A stretch of 64,000 bases of DNA, taken from assembly GCA_001683825.1 (NCBI GenBank), contig LXTR01000080.1, positions 1 to 64,000 on the forward strand. Reading direction: 5' to 3'. This document shows positions 1-8,200 of this stretch, one piece after another. The position numbers were made by a program, and so were the translations under genes. The notes under the pieces are model-generated. The model was not told the origin of the DNA. It searched no databases and saw only the letters and a program-made list of their open reading frames with translations. Source of the DNA: Flavobacteriaceae bacterium CP2B (lineage in GTDB: Bacteria > Bacteroidota > Bacteroidia > Flavobacteriales > Flavobacteriaceae). Position 1 is the first letter of the stretch. Every line of letters begins with the position of its first letter.

Positions 1-48
1 CCCCGAGAGGATCAGGCCCGCGACAGCCACTACCAGTATGGTTCTCAA
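1..48 (-). CDS. possible 5' end of an exported-protein gene, cut by the window edge
   Basis: Reading the minus strand into the window edge, a frame beginning with TTG at 48 gives a short basic start and a hydrophobic run (MRTILVVAVAGLILSG), which looks like the first part of a signal peptide or lipoprotein signal. Only 16 codons are visible and there is no ATG in this frame and no clear ribosome binding site. It would follow the exported protein at 80-844 on the same strand after about 30 bases. This may equally be noncoding sequence; nothing can be said about function. Confidence 0.2.
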   Translation of the reverse strand, partial: MRTILVVAVAGLILSG

Positions 49-79
49 AGATGAGCGTCTTACAGTTTCGGCATTTTGG

Positions 80-844
80 CTACATCCCGTCGGGGCTGTA
101 GGCCAGGTCCGGACGCATGCGGCCGGTAATCGTTTCCATTTTGGTCACATAATCCATTGCCTTGTCAAAAACCGGTTTGGCATCCTCTCCCATAAGGGCC
201 TGGTTGGAAACCGAGTTCTGGGCGTAGTTGACTGCGTCTTCAGCGGCTATGGCCACCATAAAGAAATCATTGGGTGCCCCGAAACCGCTTCGGTAAACAC
301 GGTATTCTATCTTAGAGCCTTTGCTTTCATACAAATCCCTGATCCCTTTCATGGCCTTGGCCAGGCCGTCTTTCATGGCCGGGGTGGTATGCAGGTAGTA
401 GAACTTGCGGTAGGGCTGCCCCTCTGGGGTCTGGCTGATCCCGCTGGGCATGTAGGACAGTTCCGTATCCAGGTAGATGATGTAGTCAAAATGGGTGGTG
501 TAGTACTGGTCCATTTCTGAAAACAACTGCCCCAGGCTCTCGCCCCCCATTTTCTCGGCCAGGCTGCCAAAGAGCGGCCGGTCCAAATCGGCCATATTCT
601 TGATCGGGCCTACATACAGGTACCGGAAATCATCGGTCTGCGCGGTGATCCATTGTTCGTCCTGGATGTTGTGTTGCTTGAGGTTGTCGACCAGTTTCTT
701 GCCAACCGCCTCGTATTCGTCAACCACGGCGGGCTTTACGTGGTCTTCGTGTACCCAAAAAGCCTGGGATGCATCGGTTTGTGCCCACATGGGGGCCGCG
801 AAAAGGAATGTTAAGGCCAAAAGGCCTGATTTTAGTCTACTCAT
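80..844 (-). CDS. exported protein of unknown function
   Basis: The protein has 254 residues and starts with a clear signal peptide: basic N-terminus, hydrophobic core, and a likely cleavage after Ala21 (MWA/QT). The mature part is soluble, without membrane segments, and rich in aromatic and acidic residues. I do not recognise a named family. The segment after the signal (FWVHEDHVKPAVVDEYEAVGKKL) has the cadence of a small ferredoxin-like alpha/beta barrel of the NIPSNAP/ABM kind, a weak impression rather than an assignment. It lies 54 bases downstream of the SnoaL-like lipoprotein gene on the same strand, so the two may be co-transcribed. The ATG at 844 is the only start that includes the signal peptide. 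Confidence 0.7.
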   Translation of the reverse strand: MSRLKSGLLALTFLFAAPMWAQTDASQAFWVHEDHVKPAVVDEYEAVGKKLVDNLKQHNIQDEQWITAQTDDFRYLYVGPIKNMADLDRPLFGSLAEKMGGESLGQLFSEMDQYYTTHFDYIIYLDTELSYMPSGISQTPEGQPYRKFYYLHTTPAMKDGLAKAMKGIRDLYESKGSKIEYRVYRSGFGAPNDFFMVAIAAEDAVNYAQNSVSNQALMGEDAKPVFDKAMDYVTKMETITGRMRPDLAYSPDGM

Positions 845-898
845 GATCTGATGGTTTTAGTGTTAGCAATATTTAGTTCTATCTGTAATTCTCTGGCC

Positions 899-1426
899 TT
901 ATTCAAGGATGGGGGGTACCAGGGTATAGCCCAATTGTTGCAACAGGTCGAGTTCGTTGAAATACACATACTCCCGGTACAGTTTTCCCTCCCTGTCAAA
1001 ATACAGTTGCGACATCCCGTTGATCTTCACCTTCTTCCCCGTAGGGGCTACCTCCCCATAGACCCCGGTATTGGTCCCTTCGCTGGTCCACTGGATAAAA
1101 ACCCTGCCATCGTCTATATAGGTGTCCCTCAGGCTGAGCTTCAGGTCCGGGAATGCGGTAAAAAAAACATGGAAGTGTGCCTGCATCTCCCGCGGGGTCC
1201 TGGCCACTTCTATGCCATTGAGGTTGCGTTCGAACCCCCTGGCGCTGATCGCTTTCAGGAGGGTGGTATCTTTGCGGTTCCATAAAGAATCTATATAGGT
1301 ACGCACATTCGCCATGACAGTACTGTCTTGTTCCCTGTCTGCGAAGGCGGTTTCAGATCCCCGTTTTTGGTTACAACTCGTGCAGGCCAGGATCAATGTT
1401 ACCACTAAATACGTGCACCCTTTCAT
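899..1426 (-). CDS. SnoaL-like / ester cyclase-family lipoprotein
   Basis: The protein has 175 residues. The N-terminus is a lipoprotein-type signal with two candidate lipidated cysteines, Cys15 (ILAC) and Cys18 (TSC); Cys15 fits the lipobox better. Residues about 37-165 match the ester cyclase branch of the SnoaL/NTF2-like fold: a FPDL motif, then GTNTGVYG, PTGKKV, a DREGK turn and a closing LLQQLG. Family members range from polyketide cyclases to non-catalytic binding proteins, so the fold is supported but the substrate is not. As a lipoprotein it would sit on the periplasmic or outer face of a membrane. It is upstream of the exported protein at 80-844 on the same strand. Confidence 0.75.
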   Translation of the reverse strand: MKGCTYLVVTLILACTSCNQKRGSETAFADREQDSTVMANVRTYIDSLWNRKDTTLLKAISARGFERNLNGIEVARTPREMQAHFHVFFTAFPDLKLSLRDTYIDDGRVFIQWTSEGTNTGVYGEVAPTGKKVKINGMSQLYFDREGKLYREYVYFNELDLLQQLGYTLVPPILE

Positions 1427-1619
1427 AAAACCACCTTTTTAAACAAATTGATCCGTCAGATACGAAACAAGGCCAAAAAATACTGGAAATCAAGGCAGTT
1501 TGGACGAAAAGCGGTTTTGAGTGTCCGAAGCACTTAATTAATTTATCCGGGGCTTGTTGCGGTTATTTTCGTATATTTAGTAGCCTCATTTCCCCCGGAG
1601 TAGCGAGAATACCAATGAA

Positions 1620-3581
1620 ATGAGTAAACACTGGCCACCAGTATTTTTAGCCGTCCTTGGTTCTATAATTTGTACAGGGCCGCTTATGGGCCAGATTTAC
1701 GACCCCGCCAACGAAAATTCCTACAAAAGGGTCTTTGTCGAGACCGACAACTTTGGCCCTTCCTACCTCCGGCAACTGGAGGATGCCCTGCCGCTCATAG
1801 CTTCTGATTCCCTGAAATTCCTGCTTTGGAACGACCTGGCCTACTACTGGCATACCCGCAACCTCAACAGGGCCCTTGACCTAACCCAAAAGGGCCTGGA
1901 TGCGGCGACCCAAAAGGAATGCAGCCTGTGGCAGGGAAGGTTCCAGATTACCCTGGGGGCCATTTTGCTCCGGCAGGAAAAACTGGACAGCGCCAAAATG
2001 GTGCTCGAGGAGGCCAGAAACCGGGTGCCGGAAGAAGACCTTCCTTTCCTGAATACCCAGTTGGGGTACGTATTTGAACGAAAGGGCCAGCTGGACCGGG
2101 CGGCGGACTATGCCATGGAAGGGCTTCGAATAGCCCAAAAACTGGCAGATACCAAGGGGATTGCTTTGGCATATAGCGATCTCAGCAATATTTTTTGGAA
2201 ACAGGCCAAATATGACCAGGCCCTGGAATACGGCCTGGAATCGGTACGTCTGTTTGAGGAACGCGGCCTGAGTGACCTGGATTACGACTTTACCCTGTAC
2301 GTGGTGGGCAACAATTACCTGGCGCTCAAAGAATACCACAAGGCCCTGAATTTTTACGAACACGCCATTGCCATTGGGGAACGCTACGGTTTCTACAACA
2401 ACCTAAGCGATGTGTATATCTCTCTGACAGACCTGCACGCCTACCTGAACGAGTATAACAAGGCCGAGGAGGCTGCGGTCAAGGCCCAGAAGTATGCCCG
2501 TTTATTGGATAACAATTTTATGGTCATGCGGTCCTGGCTGGCTATCGGGAAACTGCAGAACCTGCAGGGCAAATACATTTCGTCCATCGAAAGCCTTGAA
2601 AAGTGCATTGTCGTCGCCACCGAGGACTTTGGCGATGAGTTTTACCTCAGCCAGGCATACGAGACCCTGGGTAAATCCTATGCCGGCAACCACAACTACC
2701 AGCAGGCCTACCAGGCCCTGGCCAGGTACGATGAACTGAAGAACCGTATTTTCACGGCTGAGGCAGACCACCGCACTTCGCTGTTGCAAACCGAGTTCAA
2801 TGTGGCCGAAAAGGATAATACCATCCAGTTGCAGAAGATGCTCATCCAGAAACAACGCACCCGCCAAACCCTGATCATCATCATTACCGGGCTGTTGTTG
2901 CTCTATTTGCTACTGCTGTACAAGGCGGTAGAGAGCAACCGCCGCAAGAACCAACTCCTGCAAAAGCAAAATGAGGAAAAAGAATTCCTGCTTAAGGAGA
3001 TCCACCACCGCGTGAAAAACAACCTGGAGATTGTATCCAGCCTGCTTTCCCTGCAGTCTTCCCAACTACAGGACCCAAAAATCGTGGAAACCATGCAGAA
3101 AAGCCAGCAACGTGTGCATAGCATGAGCATGATCCACCAGAAGCTCTACCAGGGGAAAAGCCTCTCTACCATTGAAATGAAGGACTATTTCGAAAACCTG
3201 GGGAACCATATCATCAACACCTTTGGCGCAGAAGGCCGGGTAAGCATCCGCTGTGCCATGCAGCCGCTCGAACTCGATGTGGACCTCGCCATTCCCATAG
3301 GGCTCATCGTAAATGAACTGCTAACGAATTCCTTTAAATATGCCTTTCCAGACAAGGGCAGCGGACAGATCGTCATAGACCTGAAGGAAGTAGGGAACCG
3401 GTTGTACCTGGACGTCTCGGACGATGGCATTGGCCCAATTGCCGGGGGGCAAGGGACCGGCACCGGTTTTGGGACCCAACTCATCCAACTGCTTACCCAA
3501 CAACTCGATGGAAAAATGCGCCTGAACCATCAGGCGGGGATGTCTGTCTCTTTTGAATTCCAACACCATAAAGCCGCCTGA
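1620..3581 (+). CDS. TPR-containing HisKA_2 sensor histidine kinase
   Basis: The 653-residue protein has a signal peptide (residues 1-25), several TPR repeats (about 100-380), one membrane segment (about 416-434), a short coiled coil, and a HisKA_2-type dimerisation domain with EIHHRVKNNLE at 460-470. The phosphoacceptor His is 462 or 463. A HATPase domain follows, with the N-box around 562-570 (IVNELLTNSF) and DDGIG near 600. The TPRs would be periplasmic and the kinase cytoplasmic. The stop is 3 bases before the response regulator at 3585, so they form one operon and presumably one signalling pair. A -7-like element TATATTTA lies at 1572-1579. The signal is unknown. Confidence 0.93.
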   Translation: MSKHWPPVFLAVLGSIICTGPLMGQIYDPANENSYKRVFVETDNFGPSYLRQLEDALPLIASDSLKFLLWNDLAYYWHTRNLNRALDLTQKGLDAATQKECSLWQGRFQITLGAILLRQEKLDSAKMVLEEARNRVPEEDLPFLNTQLGYVFERKGQLDRAADYAMEGLRIAQKLADTKGIALAYSDLSNIFWKQAKYDQALEYGLESVRLFEERGLSDLDYDFTLYVVGNNYLALKEYHKALNFYEHAIAIGERYGFYNNLSDVYISLTDLHAYLNEYNKAEEAAVKAQKYARLLDNNFMVMRSWLAIGKLQNLQGKYISSIESLEKCIVVATEDFGDEFYLSQAYETLGKSYAGNHNYQQAYQALARYDELKNRIFTAEADHRTSLLQTEFNVAEKDNTIQLQKMLIQKQRTRQTLIIIITGLLLLYLLLLYKAVESNRRKNQLLQKQNEEKEFLLKEIHHRVKNNLEIVSSLLSLQSSQLQDPKIVETMQKSQQRVHSMSMIHQKLYQGKSLSTIEMKDYFENLGNHIINTFGAEGRVSIRCAMQPLELDVDLAIPIGLIVNELLTNSFKYAFPDKGSGQIVIDLKEVGNRLYLDVSDDGIGPIAGGQGTGTGFGTQLIQLLTQQLDGKMRLNHQAGMSVSFEFQHHKAA

Positions 3582-3584
3582 AAA

Positions 3585-4319
3585 ATGAAACAAAAAGTAC
3601 GAATCCTCATTGTGGAAGACGACATGATCATCGCCGCGAACATCTCCCTCCAACTCAGCAAACTGGGGTATGACGTAACGGGAATAGAATCCCGGGGCGA
3701 AGAAGCGGTGGCCCATGCCCGGCTGAACCCCCCGGATATCATCTTGATGGACATCAACCTGAAGGGGCAGATTAACGGCATAGAAACCGCCAGGGCCATC
3801 CAGCAGCATGATGATATACCCATTGTATACCTGACGGCCAATAACGATGAGGCGACCTTTGCAAGGGCCCGGGAGACCCATCCCTATGCCTATATCTCCA
3901 AACCTTTCAGCAGCCTCAACCTGGAGCGGGCCATTGCCCTGGTAGCCGAACAGCTCAAGGAAGGACCGATGGCGAAGCAACAGGATGAAAACGGCATGCA
4001 GGTATTACGGGATCGCATTTTTGTGCGTCACAATGGCAAAATGGTAAAGTTGTTGCTGGAGGATATCCTCTATATCGAAGCAGAGCGGAATTATTGCAAA
4101 ATCGTCACTCCCAAAGCCAGTTATTTGGTGGTGTGCACCCTGAAAGCCATTGAAAAGGAACTTCCCGAAACCTCTTTTGTCCGGGTTCACCGATCGTACC
4201 TGGTGAACATTTCCAAATTAGACGTCCTGGCCGATGGCCATCTAGAGATCAACCGGAAGGTCATTCCCGTCAGCAGGGCCCATAAAGAAGGGCTCCTGGG
4301 CCGTCTGCACCTAATTTAG
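3585..4319 (+). CDS. LytTR-family response regulator, partner of the TPR kinase
   Basis: The 244-residue protein has a CheY-like receiver (about 5-120) with acidic pair Asp12/Asp13, phosphoacceptor Asp56 (ILMDINL) and conserved Lys106 (YISKPF). A LytTR DNA-binding domain (about 140-240) includes the typical DILYIEAERNYCKI strand and FVRVHRSYLVN segment. The gene is 3 bases after the kinase at 1620-3581, so phosphotransfer between the two is a strong inference. The receiver is of the kind often paired with HisKA_2 kinases (GQINGIETA after the Asp). The stop codon overlaps the stop of the convergent PaiB-like gene by three bases. DNA targets are unknown. Confidence 0.93.
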   Translation: MKQKVRILIVEDDMIIAANISLQLSKLGYDVTGIESRGEEAVAHARLNPPDIILMDINLKGQINGIETARAIQQHDDIPIVYLTANNDEATFARARETHPYAYISKPFSSLNLERAIALVAEQLKEGPMAKQQDENGMQVLRDRIFVRHNGKMVKLLLEDILYIEAERNYCKIVTPKASYLVVCTLKAIEKELPETSFVRVHRSYLVNISKLDVLADGHLEINRKVIPVSRAHKEGLLGRLHLI

Positions 4320-4933
4320 GGCCTTTTGCCGTGCCGCTGTATGGCCCGGGCCACCTCCAGCGCGGCAGGGTCGCCGGTGTTCTCGAGTTCACGGATGATG
4401 CGGGCATGGTCCGATGGGCGGCCCTGTGATAGTTTATAGGCCGCCTGTATTTCGTCTATCCTGATTTTGAACCCCACCACGCCGCGCATCTGCCTCAGGG
4501 TCTTCCTGGAAAGTTCTGAAAGTACGATGGGGGAGGCGGAGCCACGCTCGTATTTTGCCACCAATCTGTCAAGGGCGTCATACAACGCATCAGCGTCCAG
4601 CAGGCTCAGGGTGCCATACACATGTACCGCAATATAGTCCCAGGTAGGTACTTCCTCTTCCCGGTACCAGGAGGATGAGACATAGCTGTGGGGGCCGTTG
4701 AAAATGCAGAGCACCTGCCGGGCTTCGCCGAAGCTTTTCCATTGGGGGTTGGCTTTGGCCATATGGCCGACCAAATAGTCATTGCCATCACCACCTTCTT
4801 CCAGTTCCAGCGGAATATGGGTGGCCCAGGGCCGTCCGTCATGTTGGTTCACCAGGATTCCGAAAGCGTTCTTGCGGAGGAAATCCCTGACCTCATCAAG
4901 CTGTTCGTTCTGATAATGCTGCGGTATGTACAT
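4316..4933 (-). CDS. PaiB-like FMN-binding negative transcriptional regulator family protein
   Basis: The 205-residue protein begins MYIPQHYQ, the usual start of the PaiB family, so I use the ATG at 4933 and not the in-frame ATG at 5011, which adds a non-conserved 26-residue extension. Family hallmarks are visible: THIPLEL, GHMAKANPQW, FNGPHSYVSSSWY, VPTWDYIAVHVYG, and RGVVGFKIRIDEIQAAYKLSQ near the C-terminus. The fold is a split-barrel flavin-binding domain. Bacillus PaiB affects sporulation and protease gene expression, but most members are uncharacterised, so regulator is a family label here. The stop overlaps that of the convergent LytTR gene. Confidence 0.9.
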   Translation of the reverse strand: MYIPQHYQNEQLDEVRDFLRKNAFGILVNQHDGRPWATHIPLELEEGGDGNDYLVGHMAKANPQWKSFGEARQVLCIFNGPHSYVSSSWYREEEVPTWDYIAVHVYGTLSLLDADALYDALDRLVAKYERGSASPIVLSELSRKTLRQMRGVVGFKIRIDEIQAAYKLSQGRPSDHARIIRELENTGDPAALEVARAIQRHGKRP

Positions 4934-5204
4934 CGGGTATTGTCTTGCAGATTTGTGCTGCCAAGGTACGGGAAATTTTGGTTCAAGGCCCGGGGTCGAC
5001 AATCCATCCATCCCATTTTACAACTCAGCCCCTCAGACTTCGGGAAACCCCTGATTTGGCCGAAGTTTGGACGTGGCTATCTGCAATAGGCGGCCTTGCG
5101 GTGCCGTGAACCTATGTTGGCGGCCCGAAACCCGAAAGGCAGATGACTTTTTAGTATTTTTAAACGCAGGCAGGGATGCAAGAAACAAGCCTGGTATCTA
5201 ACGT

Positions 5205-6536
5205 ATGAAGCACCTGGTAAAAATAGTGATGATCGCTTTGCTCATTGGCCTGGCCGTGAGCCTGGTGTTTATGGGGATTGGCTGGCTGGAGACCGGCAAA
5301 GACGGATTCGGGCCCACTTTTTGGCGCGGGTTCGGGTATATCATGATCTATTCCGTGGTCCTGACTTTGATCAATTCATACTATTTTGACTACCTCAACC
5401 ACAGGGTGCAATGGAAGAAATACGCCAAATACCGGCTTTGGATCAGTGCCCTGGGCGGCGTTGCCCTGACAATGCTGGGAATCTTTCTGATCCGGGTCAC
5501 CATAGAGACAGGCCTGAAAGGGGAGGGGCTGGAAGAATTCATGGCCTCCGAACGGCTTTCGTACTACGTGGTAGCCCTGGTCATCACCCTGGGGTTTTCG
5601 GTGTTTTTCCATGCATTTTACTTTTACAAGCATTGGCAGGAAGGCAAGGTTAAGGAACAAAAGATCATCGCGGGAACTGCTTCTGCCAAGTTTGATGCCC
5701 TGAAGAACCAACTGGACCCCCATTTTTTATTCAATAGCCTTAATGTACTCACCAGCCTGATTGATGAAGACCCCCGCCAGGCACAAAAATTCACGACCTC
5801 CCTTTCCAAGGTTTATCGCTATGTGCTGGAGCAGAAGAATAAAGACCTGGTTACCGTAGATGAGGAATTGCAATTTGCCAGGACCTATGTGCAATTGCTG
5901 AAAATGCGCTTTGAAGACAGCATTGTCTTTGAAATTCCCGAGGCCAGCAGCCACCCTGAGGCTAAAATTGTCCCCCTCTCCCTGCAATTGCTGTTAGAGA
6001 ATGCCGTAAAGCACAATACAGTCACCTCAGGCAGACCGCTGCACATACGGGTCTATGAAGAAGACAGCACCCTGGTGATCAGTAATAACCTGCAGGAGAA
6101 GCAGGTGGTAAGGAAAGGCAGTGGGGTGGGGTTGAGGAATATCCAACAGCGTTATAACATCCTTTCGGACCGAAAGGTCATCATAGAAAAATCCGCAACC
6201 ACCTTTGAGGTGAAACTACCTGTTTTGACAAAACAAGTGATACCTATGGAAACACAAGAAGTCTACATCCGCGACAAGCGTTATCAAAAAGCAAAGGAAC
6301 GCGTCGAAGCCATCAAAGGCTTTTACGGCAACCTTGCCGCCTATAGCCTGGTGATCCCCTTCCTGATATGGCTCAATTACCGTACCACAAGTTTCCCCTG
6401 GGCCATCTTCCCCACCGTGGGCTGGGGCTTCGGGGTGCTGATGCACGGCCTTGAAGCCTATGGATATAACCCCCTTTGGGGCAAACGATGGGAGGAGAAG
6501 AAAATCCGGGAATTCATGGAAAAAGATGACTTCTGA
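5205..6536 (+). CDS. LytS-type sensor histidine kinase fused to a C-terminal 2TM domain
   Basis: The 443-residue protein has four N-terminal membrane segments (about 7-27, 44-62, 77-97, 118-138), a His_kinase domain with H173 in LDPHFLFNSLN, and a HATPase domain with N266 (LLENAVKHN) and a GSGVGLRNI G-box near 306. The kinase ends near residue 345. From Met348 a 2TM domain follows: RYQKAKERVEAIKGFYGNL, two hydrophobic segments, then NPLWGKRWEEKKI. The same domain occurs alone in the next two genes, and the LytT regulator closes the operon. Met348 could act as an internal start making a free 2TM protein. The signal sensed is unknown. Confidence 0.93.
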   Translation: MKHLVKIVMIALLIGLAVSLVFMGIGWLETGKDGFGPTFWRGFGYIMIYSVVLTLINSYYFDYLNHRVQWKKYAKYRLWISALGGVALTMLGIFLIRVTIETGLKGEGLEEFMASERLSYYVVALVITLGFSVFFHAFYFYKHWQEGKVKEQKIIAGTASAKFDALKNQLDPHFLFNSLNVLTSLIDEDPRQAQKFTTSLSKVYRYVLEQKNKDLVTVDEELQFARTYVQLLKMRFEDSIVFEIPEASSHPEAKIVPLSLQLLLENAVKHNTVTSGRPLHIRVYEEDSTLVISNNLQEKQVVRKGSGVGLRNIQQRYNILSDRKVIIEKSATTFEVKLPVLTKQVIPMETQEVYIRDKRYQKAKERVEAIKGFYGNLAAYSLVIPFLIWLNYRTTSFPWAIFPTVGWGFGVLMHGLEAYGYNPLWGKRWEEKKIREFMEKDDF

Positions 6537-6656
6537 ACCCGGCGGCCCTGTGCCACATTTCACCCCCTGATTCTCACAGTTCGGTCGATGGAAGTTGAAG
6601 TATCGCCGCTGTTTTGAGACCTTTACCACAGATGATAAACACTAAGACCAAGAAAC

Positions 6657-6959
6657 ATGAAAAATGAAAACAAAGAACACAAATACCTGAGGGCCAAAGA
6701 ACGGGTAGAAAAACTCCGTAAATTCTACGGAAACCTCACTTCCTACGTTTTGGTGATTAGCCTGCTGGGCTTTATCAACTACTGGACCAACGGCTGGAGC
6801 TATATGTGGTTCCTCTGGGCTGCCTTCGGATGGGGGATCGGGTTGGCATTCCATGCGGTAGCCGTCTTTAACCTCAACCCCTTCTTCGGCAGGGACTGGG
6901 AAGAACGCAAAATAAAGGAGTTTATGAAGGAGGAGGAAGAATTGGGGCGCTGGGAATAA
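6657..6959 (+). CDS. stand-alone 2TM-domain membrane protein
   Basis: The 100-residue protein consists of one 2TM domain (PF13239-like): an amphipathic basic helix YLRAKERVEKLRKFYGNL, two membrane segments (about 30-45 and 50-72), and a C-terminal tail NPFFGRDWEERKIKEFMKEEE. Both ends are charged and probably cytoplasmic. It aligns throughout its length with the C-terminal domain of the LytS kinase just upstream and with the next gene. The operon position between the kinase and the LytT regulator suggests a role in signalling, perhaps by pairing with the kinase's own 2TM domain; no biochemical role is established for the domain. Confidence 0.9.
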   Translation: MKNENKEHKYLRAKERVEKLRKFYGNLTSYVLVISLLGFINYWTNGWSYMWFLWAAFGWGIGLAFHAVAVFNLNPFFGRDWEERKIKEFMKEEEELGRWE

Positions 6960-6988
6960 TGGCCTGCAAAAACTAAAAAACGATACCT

Positions 6989-7306
6989 ATGACAACTTTG
7001 GAAGAAGATAAATACAACAGGGCCCGGAAACGGGTAGAGTGCATCAAAGGGTTTTATGTACACCTGAGCGTGTACCTGGTTATCAATACGGCCATCCTGC
7101 TGGTGATATATATGGCCATCCTGGATGATGGCGAAAGCTTCTGGCAGATCAGCCATTTCTTTACCGCTATTTTCTGGGGGCTGGGCGTGCTTTTCCATGC
7201 CGCCAATACCTTTGACCTCAACCCCTTCTTTGGTAAAAAGTGGGAAGAACGCCAGATCAGGCGGTATCTGGAAGAAGATGAAAAGCAATCAAAGAAATAC
7301 CAATAG
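6989..7306 (+). CDS. stand-alone 2TM-domain membrane protein (second copy)
   Basis: The 105-residue protein is the third 2TM domain in this operon. It keeps the signature YNRARKRVECIKGFYVHL, two membrane segments, and NPFFGKKWEERQIRRYLEED. Compared with the first two copies, the helix-loop between the membrane segments is longer and more acidic (AILDDGESFWQ), and FYGNL has become FYVHL, so it has diverged more. It is 29 bases after the preceding gene and 45 bases before the LytT regulator. Partner or modulator of the LytS kinase is an inference from gene order. Confidence 0.9.
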   Translation: MTTLEEDKYNRARKRVECIKGFYVHLSVYLVINTAILLVIYMAILDDGESFWQISHFFTAIFWGLGVLFHAANTFDLNPFFGKKWEERQIRRYLEEDEKQSKKYQ

Positions 7307-7351
7307 CATCCTGGCCGTAACAGGCCGGCAAAGAAGCAACCAGCATCCATT

Positions 7352-8107
7352 ATGCATGTAATTATCATTGAAGACGAAAAACCGGCAGCCCGGAGACTTT
7401 CGCGCCTGCTCCGGGAAATCGGGGTTGAGGTGTCCACCATGCTGCACTCGGTCGCGGAGGCAGTCGACTGGTTCCAGAACCACCCGCACCCCGACCTCAT
7501 TTTCCTGGATATCCAGCTTTCGGACGGGCTATCTTTTGAGATCTTTGACCTGATCGATATACAGAGTTCCATCGTTTTCACCACAGCTTATGACGAATAC
7601 GCGCTGCAGGCGTTTAAACTGAACAGCATCGACTACCTTCTTAAACCCATAGACGAGGAGGAGTTGAAAGTTGCTGTCAAAAAATACCAAAAGCTCAAGC
7701 CCGGGGCCCCGTCCATAACCCTGGATTTTGAGGACATCAAAAAATTACTGGTCAACCCCGTGGAGCGCGAATTCAAAAAGCGTTTCACCGTGCGGGTAGG
7801 GCCGCATATCAAAATCCTGAACACCGATGAGATCGAATGTTTTTACAGCGAAAACAAAGGTACCTATGCCGCCACGGATGAAGGGAGGAACTACCTGCTG
7901 GATGCTACCCTGGAACAGTTGGAAACCGAATTGCAACCCGCGGTCTTTTTCCGGGTAAGCAGGAAGTTTTATGTGAACATCAACCACATAAAAGACATCG
8001 TGGCCTATAGCAATTCCCGCCTTAAAATCAAATTAAACCGCTATGACGAACAGGAGATCATCGTAAGCAGGGAACGGGTGAAGGACTTTAAGTTATGGTT
8101 AGAATAG
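7352..8107 (+). CDS. LytT/AgrA-family response regulator
   Basis: The 251-residue protein has a receiver with Asp residues at the start (IIIEDEKPA), phosphoacceptor Asp53 (LIFLDIQLSDG) and Lys98 (YLLKPID), followed by a LytTR DNA-binding domain (about 135-250) with RFTVRVG, DEIECFYSENKGTY, FFRVSRKFYVNINHI. It is the expected partner of the LytS-2TM kinase that opens the operon. The gene is followed at 8151-8185 by a strong rho-independent terminator, which sets the end of the operon. It is only distantly similar to the LytTR regulator at 3585-4319, so the two systems are likely separate, though cross-talk cannot be excluded. Confidence 0.94.
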   Translation: MHVIIIEDEKPAARRLSRLLREIGVEVSTMLHSVAEAVDWFQNHPHPDLIFLDIQLSDGLSFEIFDLIDIQSSIVFTTAYDEYALQAFKLNSIDYLLKPIDEEELKVAVKKYQKLKPGAPSITLDFEDIKKLLVNPVEREFKKRFTVRVGPHIKILNTDEIECFYSENKGTYAATDEGRNYLLDATLEQLETELQPAVFFRVSRKFYVNINHIKDIVAYSNSRLKIKLNRYDEQEIIVSRERVKDFKLWLE

Positions 8108-8150
8108 TTAACTATATATAGCTGGAATACAATAACATATAGCCTGACAT

Positions 8151-8185
8151 AAGGCGCTATAAATATTTCTTATAGTGCCTTTTTT
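8151..8185 (+). terminator. rho-independent terminator of the LytS/2TM/LytT operon
   Basis: A 12-bp stem (AAGGCGCTATAA at 8151-8162 with TTATAGTGCCTT at 8170-8181, one G-T wobble) with a 7-base loop is followed by a T run to 8185. It ends the plus-strand operon; the convergent gene stops at 8201. Confidence 0.85.
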
Positions 8186-8200
8186 GTGTGGTGGACCCCC

